64,000 nt of DNA from Dehalococcoidia bacterium. GTDB lineage: Bacteria; Chloroflexota; Dehalococcoidia; SpSt-223. The DNA lies in contig JANWZD010000012.1 of the NCBI GenBank assembly GCA_025054935.1, positions 62,001 to 126,000 of the forward strand, given 5' to 3'. Every line of letters starts with the position of its first letter. The stretch's first letter is position 1. Made by a program: the position numbers and the translations under genes. Below the pieces are notes generated by a model. It worked only from the letters and a program-made list of their open reading frames with translations. It made no database searches and was not told where the DNA came from. Positions 52,074 through 60,583 of the stretch are shown one piece after another.

Positions 52074-52427
52074 CTACTCGTTGGCAGCTGACGGCGGGGT
52101 CGCGGGCGGCGGACTGAGTGCTTCGGGGCGGACGACGATCTCGCGATGCTCCGGCTGCGGGGACGAAGCCGCCGCGGGGCGCCCGGACGCGAGCGCGGCG
52201 AGCGCCGCTTCAATCTCCCGCAGCGCGCGCTCGATTGCCGGCTTGGCTGCCTCCCAGCGGCCATTGACCTCGTCCCGGAGCGCGGCTATCCGCCGCCGAG
52301 CATCCTCGACCCTCGCGTGAAGCCCGGGTTCGCGCTCCTCGAGAGCGGCCCGCGCTTGCGCTACCAGCCGATCGATCGCAGCGCCAAGCTGCCGCAGCTG
52401 CTCCTCGAACGGTCCCGATTGCTCCAT
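52074..52427 (-). CDS. Small coiled-coil protein of unknown function
   Basis: 117 residues. Residues 1-80 are charged and helical with heptad-like spacing (LGAAIDRLVAQARAALEER, ARRRIAALRDEV, ALREIEAALAAL), predicting a coiled coil. The last about 35 residues are Pro/Ala-rich and disordered. No signal peptide or membrane helix. First of a probable two-gene unit with the membrane protein gene. Confidence 0.65.
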   Translation of the reverse strand: MEQSGPFEEQLRQLGAAIDRLVAQARAALEEREPGLHARVEDARRRIAALRDEVNGRWEAAKPAIERALREIEAALAALASGRPAAASSPQPEHREIVVRPEALSPPPATPPSAANE

Positions 52428-52560
52428 CGTGCCTCTCCGGGGGACGGTATCTCCGGAAGTACTTTTATCTCTTCTCCGTCAAAAACGCCTCTGCCGATCG
52501 GCCTCTTCTTGCGAGCCGTTCGTCCCGCGCCTGGTCGAGCGCTCCTCAGGCGAGGGAAGA

Positions 52561-53559
52561 TCAGCCGCGGCCGAGGGCGCGCAGGGCACGGGCCGGCTGG
52601 ATTGCGCCAACCGGCGCGCCGTCTCGATCGTACAAACGGTGGAGGGGGCCGAAGGCTGCGAGGCTGGGCGGCAGCGCCCCGGCGTCGAGCACGCCAAGCG
52701 CGATCAGGGCTCCCATTGTCGCGGGACCGACAGCGCGTCCGGCGGGGTCGCCGTCGCGCACCTTCAGGGCGAGCCCCGTCCCATCGGCAAGGCCGAGCGC
52801 GAAAAATCCTTCCGCGCCGCGCTTCGCGACCAGCCCAGGAACCGCAGCCATCAGCGCGCTGTCGAGGAAGCCGCGGCTGCCGCCCACAAGCTCGGGATGG
52901 CAGCGCATCGCCGCGCCGATCCGCGCCAGCGCCTCTGCGAACGGTCCGGTCGGCCGGGCGAGCTGGCCGAACGCTCGCGCCACTGTCTCGACCGGCAGGG
53001 CGTAGGCAGGCGCGTTGCAGCCGTCTGTCGCGACCCCGCGGATGGCATCGGCGCCGAACATCTCCTCGAGTGCCCGCCGAATCGCGCGCTGCGCAGGATG
53101 CTGCGGGTGCAGGTAGCCGTCGAGCGGCGCGCCGAGAAGGCGGGCAAGGGCGAGCATCCCGGCATGCTTGCCCGAGCAGGTGTGGGCGAGCGCGCGTGGC
53201 GGCTGGTCGCTCGGCGGCGCGCCCGGCAGCCGGTTCGGCCGGGCGGTGCCGCAGCCCAGCGCTTCGGGCGGCGCGCCGATCTTCTCGAGGATGCCGGCGA
53301 CAGCGGCGAGGTGGCGCTCTTCACCGGCGTGGCTGGCGCAGATGACGGCGAGCTCTTCCTCGGTCAGCCCGAAGCGCTCGCTGCCCCCTGCGGCGACGAG
53401 CGCCAGCGCCTGAAACGGCTTCAGCGATGACCGCGGGAAGGTGACGAGCCGCCGCTCGCCCGCCGAGCAGACTGTTCCCTCGGGGCGGCTGACAACGACG
53501 ACGCCGGCGTGAACACTCTCAACGATGCCCCCGCGCGTTACCTCGACAAGACGGGCCAT
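52561..53559 (-). CDS. Asparaginase family protein (type of Rhizobium AnsA, PF06089)
   Basis: 332 residues. It begins VEVTRGGIVESVHAG and contains FPRSSLKPFQALAL, ICASHAGEERHLAAV, HTCSGKHAGML and GVATDGCNAPAYALPV, the conserved blocks of the thermolabile asparaginase family unrelated to E. coli AnsB. These hydrolyse asparagine to aspartate. It lies 12 bp downstream of the tandem monooxygenase-like gene on the same strand. Confidence 0.9.
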   Translation of the reverse strand: MARLVEVTRGGIVESVHAGVVVVSRPEGTVCSAGERRLVTFPRSSLKPFQALALVAAGGSERFGLTEEELAVICASHAGEERHLAAVAGILEKIGAPPEALGCGTARPNRLPGAPPSDQPPRALAHTCSGKHAGMLALARLLGAPLDGYLHPQHPAQRAIRRALEEMFGADAIRGVATDGCNAPAYALPVETVARAFGQLARPTGPFAEALARIGAAMRCHPELVGGSRGFLDSALMAAVPGLVAKRGAEGFFALGLADGTGLALKVRDGDPAGRAVGPATMGALIALGVLDAGALPPSLAAFGPLHRLYDRDGAPVGAIQPARALRALGRG

Positions 53560-53571
53560 TGCGCGCTTCGC

Positions 53572-54192
53572 TCATCCGAACGGGCGGGAGGGGTAGTCAC
53601 TCAGCAGCCGAACGGCGCCGCTGAAAGCGCTCCGTTTCAGGCCTTGAATGGCCGGCGGCACGTCAGCGGTGATGCGGGAGTTGCCCACCGCGGTGACGGC
53701 GGCGGTATCGCGGTATTCGCTGACCAGCAGAAAGGTCGTATCGTCTGTCCGAAGCAGCCGGGAGGCGACAGTTCCATCCTGCGCCATGAAGCGGTCTTGG
53801 ATGGTCTTGGCGACGCTCACGAACATCTCGACAAGCGTCGCGGGAACCTCCCAGCGGACGATGCTGACAAAGCCGCTTTCGTAGGTGAAGTTGTCGATGT
53901 CGCGGAGCGCCTCGGCCCAGGCACGGGTCAGGGTGCCGGGAAGGATGGGGCGGGCAAGCTCCTGCTGAACCTCCTTCGGAACAGCAGCCATCAGCCGAGT
54001 AAACTCAGCCCGGTCACGGTAGCGGATGAGCGTGAGGACATGATCCGGGTCATCCTGAGCGACAGCCAGCCGAAAGAACATCACCCGATCGCGATAGGGC
54101 GCTAGGCTGCGCCACGCGCGGTCGGCAGCGGCAAGGAACGCTGCCCCAGCACCGGGCTGCACGCGCCGCGTTTCGATGAGATAGAGGCTCAT
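53572..54192 (-). CDS. Dimeric alpha/beta-barrel protein, probably two ABM-like domains
   Basis: 206 residues. Two ferredoxin-like halves (about 1-95 and 105-195) resemble antibiotic-biosynthesis monooxygenase domains: YLIETRRVQPGAGAAFLAA with LTLIRYRDRAEF, and FVSIVRWEVPATLVEMFVS with FLLVSEYRDTAAVTAV. Members act as cofactor-free oxygenases or haem-degrading enzymes, or are structural only. No catalytic assignment possible. Upstream of the asparaginase gene, 12 bp apart. Confidence 0.65.
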   Translation of the reverse strand: MSLYLIETRRVQPGAGAAFLAAADRAWRSLAPYRDRVMFFRLAVAQDDPDHVLTLIRYRDRAEFTRLMAAVPKEVQQELARPILPGTLTRAWAEALRDIDNFTYESGFVSIVRWEVPATLVEMFVSVAKTIQDRFMAQDGTVASRLLRTDDTTFLLVSEYRDTAAVTAVGNSRITADVPPAIQGLKRSAFSGAVRLLSDYPSRPFG

Positions 54193-54307
54193 CGCCAGTC
54201 GCTCGCCTCGTTGTGGAGCGCGGTCAGGATGGATGCATAGTAGCGGATGCGCTGCCGCGTTGCCTGCGGGTTCGGCGCTCGCTGGCGCTTATATCGCAAT
54301 GGGACTG

Positions 54308-55096
54308 CTACCGCGCGGGAGACGACTCTTCTGGGGTGAGCGAGGCAGCAAGGTCGAGCGCCGGCCCGACCGGCGTGTCCGTCAGCGCGACCCGAACGAC
54401 GCGCTGCAGCTGCGCGATCTGCCAGGAGGCCTCAAACAGGGCTTCGATCGCCGGCTGGACGATCGTCGGCTCGACCCCGTGGGCGTGCGCCAATTCGAGC
54501 GCTGCGGTCGCCACGGCAAAGGCGTTGTTGACGGAGTCGGCCACCTGACGCGCTGTCGCCATCACCCCTTCGAGCCGCGCTTGGGAGACGAGCAGCCGTT
54601 CCCGGGCGCAGGCCGCTTCCTGCTGCTCCGTAACATCGAGCGCGTAGCCAAAAATCTCGACGACCTTCCCCTCGCGGTCGTACTGCCGATGGGTGATCCA
54701 ATTCAGCCAGCGGTATGACCCGTCGCGGTGACGAAAGCGGAAGATACGGTTGGTCGACGGCACGCGCTGCGCGGTCGCCGCTCGCGTTGCGTCGAGCACT
54801 GCGGGCGCTTCCTCCGGATGCAGATGCTCCTGCCAGAAATTCGGCCGGCCGACAATCTCCTCCGGCGAATAGCCGATCAGCCGCTCGACGTTCGGGCTCA
54901 CCGCCGTGATCACGCCGACGCGTCCGCGGAAGAAGACGAGCGGACTCTCGGCAAGGATATCCACTGCGAGCCAGTTGGGAAGGAGCGCGCCATCGCCAGC
55001 CATCTCGTTTGCCTGCCATACCGTGATGTCGGACCGTCCCGGCACTAGTCGGAGGATCTCAACCTCATTATGTGGCTTATCAACAGAACGAAGCAC
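54308..55096 (-). CDS. PAS-domain protein with degenerate dimerisation domain, no kinase domain
   Basis: 262 residues. A PAS/PAC domain spans about 45-160 (VITAVSPNVERLIGYSPEEIVG, then RHRDGSYRWLNWITHRQYD). A helical segment (about 165-230) looks like a histidine-kinase dimerisation helix (LEGVMATARQVADSVNNAFAV), but the phospho-acceptor His is missing and there is no ATPase domain. It may be a sensor adaptor. GTG 55096 is a provisional start; an internal ATG (MAGDGALLPN) is possible. Confidence 0.75.
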   Translation of the reverse strand: MLRSVDKPHNEVEILRLVPGRSDITVWQANEMAGDGALLPNWLAVDILAESPLVFFRGRVGVITAVSPNVERLIGYSPEEIVGRPNFWQEHLHPEEAPAVLDATRAATAQRVPSTNRIFRFRHRDGSYRWLNWITHRQYDREGKVVEIFGYALDVTEQQEAACARERLLVSQARLEGVMATARQVADSVNNAFAVATAALELAHAHGVEPTIVQPAIEALFEASWQIAQLQRVVRVALTDTPVGPALDLAASLTPEESSPAR

Positions 55097-55254
55097 TGCG
55101 CTGCATTTGGTGCAGACCCGTGCCGGCTGCCTCCGGCTGTCCGTCGCGCTGCCGACGGTCTCCTCGCCCTCCGTCTCGCCGGAATTGATCTGCCCGTCGC
55201 AACGAGAGGGTCATACGAGGGTCCATGATTTTGCGCAAGCAGTTCTGCGCAGAG

Positions 55255-56400
55255 TTACCACAGGGCGCGGCTGGCGAGCGCCGCTCCGTCCCGCAGCGCT
55301 CGGAACTTCGCCCACGCGACCGAGGGGACAACCGGCGCGCCCGCTGCCCCGGTCGAAAAGCCGCAGTCCGCTCCGGCGATAACGTTCTCGCGGCCCACCA
55401 GCCGCGCAAAGCGGAGGATGCGCTCGGCGACAAGCTCGGGGTGCTCGACGAAATTGGTCGTGGAGTCAAGCACGCCGGGGATCAGCACCTTGCCCTCCGG
55501 CAGGCGCACCTCCTCCCAGAGACGCCACTCGTGTTCGTGGCGCGGATTTGCCGCCTCAAAGGAGATGAAATTCGGCCGCGCTGCCAGCACGATGTCGATG
55601 ATGTCGCGCAAGGGAATGTCCTTGTGGTGCGGCCCCTCGTAGTTTCCCCAGCAGAGGTGCATGCGCAGGTGGTCCGGCGGGATGTCGGCGAGCGCCCAGT
55701 TCATCGCTTCGACATGCATCGCCGCGATCCGCCGGAACTCTTCCAGCGGGATCGTCGGAAATTGGAGGTTGCGGCCAAGCGCGAGGTCAGGGCAGTCGAT
55801 CTGAAGGGTGATGCCTGCCCGATGGATAGCAGCGTATTCTTCCTTCATTGCGGCAGCGAGCGCCCAGATATAGTCCTCGTGGCTGGGGTAGTACTGGTTC
55901 GGCAGGAAGACGGCGATGACGCCCGGCGCGGCTGCGGTCATGAACGAATCGACCGCGCCCGAGCCTGGCAGCGCGGCGAGGAAGTTGTCGATGTCGCGCT
56001 GAAGGTCGGCGTGCCCGCGGTAGGCGATCGGTCCGGCGCAGGCCGGCCGCGGCGCCGCCGGCGTCGCTAGCGCGTGGCGGCGCAGGTTTTCGGTGTACTC
56101 CGGGAAGTCGGCGAGGTCGGCCGCGACGCCGATTGTCCCGGTGCCCGTGAAGCCGGTGAGGCGGTCCTTGGCGTAGCCGACGTAGGACGGCTTGCTCATT
56201 TCGCCGTCCGAGACGATATCGATCCCGTTCGCTACTTGGGTCCGAACGATGTCGTGAACGGCCTGCCGCACAAGGGTCTCGAAGCGCGCTTCGTCGATCG
56301 GCGCGCCGCGGTCCTTCTCGAGGATGAGCGGGATCAGTTCGGCTGGTCGCGGAAGGCTGCCGGTGTGGGTGGTCAGAATGCGCTCGGTGCTGCGCTGCAT
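55255..56400 (-). CDS. MetE-like cobalamin-independent methyltransferase (C-terminal-domain family)
   Basis: 381 residues, matching the short relatives of the MetE C-terminal barrel. The start THTGSLPRP and the zinc-site region (IDCPDLAL, then HLCWGNYEGPHHKDI, and a late Cys in ADCGFSTG) fit this family; the corresponding Zn ligands His/Cys/Glu/Cys are plausible but unproven. Such proteins transfer methyl groups to thiols or act on other small molecules; true methionine synthase activity is not certain. ATG 56400 is preceded by GGAGG at ideal spacing, inside a 14-bp hairpin. Downstream of the hydrolase gene by 51 bp. Confidence 0.87.
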   Translation of the reverse strand: MQRSTERILTTHTGSLPRPAELIPLILEKDRGAPIDEARFETLVRQAVHDIVRTQVANGIDIVSDGEMSKPSYVGYAKDRLTGFTGTGTIGVAADLADFPEYTENLRRHALATPAAPRPACAGPIAYRGHADLQRDIDNFLAALPGSGAVDSFMTAAAPGVIAVFLPNQYYPSHEDYIWALAAAMKEEYAAIHRAGITLQIDCPDLALGRNLQFPTIPLEEFRRIAAMHVEAMNWALADIPPDHLRMHLCWGNYEGPHHKDIPLRDIIDIVLAARPNFISFEAANPRHEHEWRLWEEVRLPEGKVLIPGVLDSTTNFVEHPELVAERILRFARLVGRENVIAGADCGFSTGAAGAPVVPSVAWAKFRALRDGAALASRALW

Positions 56401-56435
56401 TGCGTCCTCCGCCGTGATCGGCGGGAGGCTACGCA
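56401..56435 (-). promoter_or_regulatory. Hairpin sequestering the ribosome-binding site of the MetE-like gene
   Basis: In the mRNA, UGCGU pairs with ACGCA, CCUCC with GGAGG and GCCG with CGGC, with small bulges and a 4-nt loop. GGAGG is the Shine-Dalgarno, and the hairpin ends at the base before AUG. Confidence 0.8.
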
Positions 56436-56451
56436 CCGCCCGCCGGCGCTG

Positions 56452-57309
56452 TCAAGGACGCGGCAGCCCGTCCAGCCAGGCGATGACTGCATCGCTCACC
56501 TTCGCTGCCGAGCCGGGCCGGGTGAAAAAGTGGTCGACGTCCTCGAGGACGACGTGACGGTGGAGCGGGTGCGGTGCCAGCCGCTGAAGGTCCTCGAACT
56601 GGCCGGCCATATGGTACGCCATCAGCCCGTCATCCAGCCCGCAGTCGATCCGCAGCACGGGAACGCGAATGCCCTGCGCCCACTGAGCGAGGTTGTAGCG
56701 TTCGCCGCCGTACTTGTCGAGCCAGCTCGCGGCGGCGAAGGGCTGCGCGGTTGGGAAGGCGGCCTCGAACAGGTCGTTCGGACGTCCGGCGGCGACCAGC
56801 GCCTCTGCCTGACGCTTCGTCGCGCGGTACTGCTCGGCCCACGGAGATGCCTCGTACCGCGAGGCGGAGAAGCGCGGCCCGGCGAGCGCAATCACCGCCG
56901 CGAGCGCCGGATGGGGGTCGTGCGCGGCGTAGTAGGTCGCCTTCGTGCAGCCGAGACTGTGGCCGTAGAGCGCAATCCGCTGGGAGCCGCGGTCGACAAG
57001 ATGCTGGAGTGCAGCGGTGAAGTCATAGCGGCAGTCGTCGAGGATCTCATAAGCGGCGCCCAGCAGTCCGTTCCGTCCGCGGAAGGCGAGGTCGTGGCCG
57101 CGCGTGCTGATGGTGAGCGCGGGGTAGCCCGCCGCCGCGAGCGCTTGGGCGACGTCCGTGAGCGTCGGATGCCAGAAGTTCGTGCCGGTGCCGCCGTTCA
57201 GGATGACGGCGTCGATCGCCGCCCCCCGCTTCTCTCCCGTCGGCGCAAAGAAGCCAACCGGCAGGGAGATGCCGTCCTCCGTTGTGATCAGCTGCAGGTC
57301 GATGAGCAT
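56452..57309 (-). CDS. Alpha/beta hydrolase
   Basis: 285 residues. Nucleophile elbow GHSLGCTKA (Ser near 120), Asp in LRIDCGLDDGLMAY and His in LEDVDHFF complete a triad; the oxyanion region is VILNGGTGTN, with Gly-Gly in place of the common HG. The region between about 145 and 215 forms a lid. It is probably an esterase of unknown substrate. It heads a unit with the MetE-like gene. Its start faces the probable selenoprotein gene 152 bp away. Confidence 0.85.
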   Translation of the reverse strand: MLIDLQLITTEDGISLPVGFFAPTGEKRGAAIDAVILNGGTGTNFWHPTLTDVAQALAAAGYPALTISTRGHDLAFRGRNGLLGAAYEILDDCRYDFTAALQHLVDRGSQRIALYGHSLGCTKATYYAAHDPHPALAAVIALAGPRFSASRYEASPWAEQYRATKRQAEALVAAGRPNDLFEAAFPTAQPFAAASWLDKYGGERYNLAQWAQGIRVPVLRIDCGLDDGLMAYHMAGQFEDLQRLAPHPLHRHVVLEDVDHFFTRPGSAAKVSDAVIAWLDGLPRP

Positions 57310-57460
57310 CGCGCTCCTCCGTGCTGGTCTGCGCTGCGCATCGTACCTCGCTCCCGCCTCGCCGGCCATCGCCAGTTGCGCCCGCGAGGTTGTCCTCTCT
57401 GGAAACGGCAGCTGTCGCCGCGCGGCGCGCTCGCGCCGCAGCGCGGTATGCTTCGGTCCG

Positions 57461-57838
57461 ATGGACGAGCGGGACTGGCTGCTGATCGACGGCGGCTGAG
57501 GCTTCTGACGCCGCGCTGCTGCCTGGGTGCAGCGGCAGGACCGCCGTGGGCGGTTCCGGATTGTTCCCTATCAAGACGCGCCGTCACCCCCCATGACGCC
57601 GGCGCTCCGCGCTGCCTGCGCGCGGGCAGTGCACGTTGTCACTGCCGACGGCCGAACGCTCCGCGCTGGCCGTGCCACGCTCTATGTTCTCGCCGCGATC
57701 GGCTTTCGCCGTCTTGCCTCGCTGCTCTCGCTGCCGCCGCTCCTTCCCGTCGTCGAGCTCGCCTATCGGATTGTCGCGAATAACCGGCCGCTCTTTGGCC
57801 GTCTCTTGTTCACCAAAGAGACGCCGCTCGAGCGGTGA
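57461..57838 (+). CDS. Probable UxxU selenoprotein: DCC-family thiol-disulfide oxidoreductase
   Basis: Reading from ATG 57461 through two in-frame TGA codons gives a 125-residue protein that matches the DCC family over its whole length: LLIDGG-TGA-GF-TGA-RR at the site of the DGxCxxC redox motif, RFRIVPYQDAP, AVHVVTADGRTL, and LPPLLPVVELAYRIVANNR. The two TGAs (57497-57499 and 57506-57508) fall exactly on the two cysteines, giving Sec13 and Sec16. A stem-loop follows (57515-57536). TGA is an ordinary stop elsewhere in the window. A pseudogene would need both stops to hit the two active-site cysteines and nothing else. No selenocysteine machinery is in the window. DCC proteins are redox proteins of unclear partner. 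Confidence 0.75.
57515..57536 (+). promoter_or_regulatory. SECIS-like stem-loop for UGA recoding
   Basis: An 8-bp stem, GCTGCTGC with GCAGCGGC (one G-U pair), closes a 6-nt loop CTGGGT containing GGU, as the E. coli fdhF loop does. The loop begins 24 nt after the first TGA and 15 nt after the second. Confidence 0.6.
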
Positions 57839-57894
57839 CCGGCTTGCGCGCGAACTGCGCCGCTTGCCGCGGGGGGCAGGGCGCGCGCTCGCTG

Positions 57895-59016
57895 TCACGG
57901 CGACTGTCCGTCCGGTCTCACCGGCAGGATCTGCACTGCCGCGGCGGGGATCGTGAACGCGATCGTCTCTCCCAGTCGCTTTGCCGCGCGCTCCCAGCTG
58001 ATCCGAGGCACTTCGATTTCGAGGTCGTAGTCGCGCTCGGGCGTCAGCCGCGGGCCGGCGAGCCGCACGGAGAGCACAACGGCGTTCCGCTCGACGACGG
58101 CATCGACGATCGTCCCCTCCGCCGCGGTGCTGTGCTCGTCCGCTGCCGGCGGGTCTACCGCGATCGCGTCGCTGCGAACGCACACCCACACCGGCGCGCC
58201 CGGTGCCGGCCCCGGCTCGGCAGTCCGGGCGATCACGCGCCGCTCGCCGACGCACGCGCAGACAGCCGCGCCCTCAACCCGCTCGACCTGCCCGCGCCAG
58301 ATATTGCGGACGCCGGTCAGTTCGGCGACGCGGACATCGCGGAAGCGCCGCAGCAGTTCCTCAGGCGCGCCCACCTGCAGAACCTGTCCGGCGTCGATTA
58401 CGGCGACCCGGTCGCCGAGAACGAGGGCCTCGGAAAGGTCGTGCGTGACGAAGAGGGTCGGCACCGCGAAGCGCCGCTGCAGGCTCCGCAGGGCCCGCCG
58501 CAGCTCGATCCGGGTCGGGGCGTCGAGTGCCGAGAGCGGCTCGTCGAGCAGCAGCGCCTCGGGACGGATGGCGAGCGCGCGCGCCAAGGCGACGCGCTGC
58601 TGCTGGCCGCCGGACAGCTGGGAGGGGCGGCGGCTGGCGAGCTCTGTCAGGCCGGTCAGTTCGAGCAGCTCATCGACCCGGCGGCGGAGCTCCGCTCGGG
58701 GCACGCCGCGCAGTCCGAAGGCGACGTTCTCGACGACCGTGAGATGCGGGAAGAGGGCGTAGTTTTGGGGCACATAGCCGACGCGGCGCGCTTGCGGCGG
58801 GAGGAAAATCCCCGCCCTGCTGTCGTAGACAACCCGGCCGTTGAGGACGATGCGTCCGTCCGTCGGCCGCAGCAGCCCGGCGACGGCCCGCAGCGTCATC
58901 GACTTGCCGGCGCCTGATCGCCCAAGGAGGACGAGCACCTCGCGGTCGGCGGACAGAGCGATGTCGAGCTGAAACCCCGCCAGCTGGTGGCGGATGCTCA
59001 CCTCCAGCGCGGTCAT
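57895..59016 (-). CDS. modC: Molybdate ABC transporter ATP-binding protein
   Basis: 373 residues. Walker A LGRSGAGKS (about 31-39), signature LSGGQQQRVALARAL, Walker B LLLDEPLSALD, switch His FVTHDLSEAL. The C-terminal region (about 235-370) contains the MOP/TOBE-type regulatory domains expected of ModC-like ATPases. Start overlaps the modB stop by 4 nt. Together with modA and modB it imports molybdate or tungstate. Convergent with the probable selenoprotein gene. Confidence 0.93.
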   Translation of the reverse strand: MTALEVSIRHQLAGFQLDIALSADREVLVLLGRSGAGKSMTLRAVAGLLRPTDGRIVLNGRVVYDSRAGIFLPPQARRVGYVPQNYALFPHLTVVENVAFGLRGVPRAELRRRVDELLELTGLTELASRRPSQLSGGQQQRVALARALAIRPEALLLDEPLSALDAPTRIELRRALRSLQRRFAVPTLFVTHDLSEALVLGDRVAVIDAGQVLQVGAPEELLRRFRDVRVAELTGVRNIWRGQVERVEGAAVCACVGERRVIARTAEPGPAPGAPVWVCVRSDAIAVDPPAADEHSTAAEGTIVDAVVERNAVVLSVRLAGPRLTPERDYDLEIEVPRISWERAAKRLGETIAFTIPAAAVQILPVRPDGQSP

Positions 59017-59687
59017 GGCGGCGACGCGACCAGCTTGCGCGAGACGGTCTGGACGGCGGCGAGGAGCGCGATCGAGAAGACCGACAGGATGGCGACGAGG
59101 AGGGCGGCGAGCTCAAGGTCGTTCGCCTGCACCGCGTCGTAGATCGCGATCGAGAGGGTTTGGGTCTTGCCGGGGATGTTGCCGGCGACCATCAGGGTGG
59201 CGCCGAAATCGCCGATGGCGCGGGCGAAGGCGAGCAGCGTCCCCCCCACAATGCCCTGCCAAGCGAGCGGAAAGGTCACCAGCCAGAACACCTCCCATTC
59301 CGACCGGCCGAGCGTGCGGGCGACCTGCTCGAGGCTGACATCGACCGCTTCGAACGCCGCGCGGCTGGCTTGGGCAACAAACGGAAAGGAGGCGATGGCT
59401 GAGGCGATCACCGCGCCCCGCCAGCTGAAGACGAGCGGGATCCCGAGCGCCTCGAAGATCGAGCCGATGACGGTGCCGCGGCCGAGGAGAACGAGCAGAT
59501 AATAGCCGAGCACCGTCGGGGGCAGGATGAGCGGCGCGGCGACGAGAGCGCTCAGCACCTCGCGCCCGGGGATGCGCCGCCGCGCCAAGCACCAGCCGAC
59601 CGCGACGCCGGCCACGAAGTTGAGCAGCGTCGCCAGCAGCGACACCTGGATTGAGAGAAGCAGCGGGAACCAATCGATCGCGCGCAT
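59013..59687 (-). CDS. modB: Molybdate ABC transporter permease
   Basis: 224 residues with about five helices. Family blocks LILPPTVLGYYLLVLLGR and the EAA-type loop EQVARTLGRSEWEVFWLVTFP are clear, followed by GTLLAFARAIGDFGATLMVAGNIPG (read as parts). ATG 59687 overlaps the modA stop by one base. Length matches ModB. Confidence 0.94.
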   Translation of the reverse strand: MRAIDWFPLLLSIQVSLLATLLNFVAGVAVGWCLARRRIPGREVLSALVAAPLILPPTVLGYYLLVLLGRGTVIGSIFEALGIPLVFSWRGAVIASAIASFPFVAQASRAAFEAVDVSLEQVARTLGRSEWEVFWLVTFPLAWQGIVGGTLLAFARAIGDFGATLMVAGNIPGKTQTLSIAIYDAVQANDLELAALLVAILSVFSIALLAAVQTVSRKLVASPP

Positions 59688-60481
59688 CAGGGGCTCGCCG
59701 GCGGCTCGAAGCCGTAGCGCCCGAGGAGCGCTTGGCCCTCGGGGCTCATCACGAGGCTGACGAAGGCGCGTGCGTCTGCCTCGCTGCGCGTCCGCCGCAG
59801 GATCGCGAGCGCCTGATCGAGCGGGCGGTGGAGCTCCTGCGGTACCAGCGTCCAGCGGAGCTGGGTCGGAATGACCAGCGCAACGGCAACAATGCCCGCG
59901 TCCGCTTGGCCGGTCTGGACATACTGCATCGCCTGCTGGACATTCTCTCCGTACACCAGCCGCGGCCGAAGCGTGCCCCACAGCCCGAGCGCCTCGAGTG
60001 CGTCTTGGGCGGCAACGCCGTAGGGCGCATGCTCAGGGTTCGCGATCGCGATGTAGCGGATCGAGGGAGCGGTCAGGTCGCTCAGGGCGCTGACCGGCAG
60101 GTTCAGGGCTGGGCTGGTGACCAGCGCTAGCCGTCCGCGGGCGTAGCGCTGCTCTGTTCCCGCCACGGTGTGGCCGCCGCGCTTCAGCCGCTCGATGAAC
60201 GCCTCGTTCGCAGCGAGGAAGACGTCGAACGGCGCGCCCTGCTCGATCTGCTGCGTCAGCTGCCCGGTCGACCCGAAGGTGAGGGTCGCTGCCTGCCCGG
60301 TCTGCTCCTGGTAGAGGCGCGCGATCTCGGCCAGCGCCGGCCGCAGGTCGGCCGCTGCCGCCACCTGGAGCGCCCGCTCACGCTGCGCCTGCTGCTGCAC
60401 TGTCGCGGCGAAGGTGAGGGCGAGGGTCGCGATCACAACGCCAAGCGCCATCCCGCCGGCGATCAGCATCCGCCGCTCCAT
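59687..60481 (-). CDS. modA: Molybdate-binding protein
   Basis: 264 residues. An N-terminal hydrophobic segment (about 5-27) acts as signal or anchor; there is no lipobox Cys. The mature part begins LQVAAAADLRPALAEIA and has FGSTGQLTQQIEQGAPFDVF and the later DAGIVAVALV motif, matching ModA. It binds molybdate (or tungstate) outside the membrane and delivers it to ModB. First gene of modABC. Confidence 0.93.
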   Translation of the reverse strand: MERRMLIAGGMALGVVIATLALTFAATVQQQAQRERALQVAAAADLRPALAEIARLYQEQTGQAATLTFGSTGQLTQQIEQGAPFDVFLAANEAFIERLKRGGHTVAGTEQRYARGRLALVTSPALNLPVSALSDLTAPSIRYIAIANPEHAPYGVAAQDALEALGLWGTLRPRLVYGENVQQAMQYVQTGQADAGIVAVALVIPTQLRWTLVPQELHRPLDQALAILRRTRSEADARAFVSLVMSPEGQALLGRYGFEPPASP

Positions 60482-60583
60482 CTCACGGTCTCCCGGGGCC
60501 GCCCTGAAACGCGTCTCGACTGCTGCGCCCGCGGTGAGCGGGCGAGCGCGCCTCTCTCCGCAGAGGGGCCGGCGGACGCGCGG

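Noticed and set aside
52440-52500. Terminator for the asparaginase gene
   Set aside because: A T-run follows GCCGATCGGC on the minus strand, but the stem is short and separated from the T-run by unpaired bases.
57461-57838. DCC gene as a simple pseudogene
   Set aside because: Both stops coincide with the two active-site Cys codons, there is no other lesion, and a SECIS-like loop follows.
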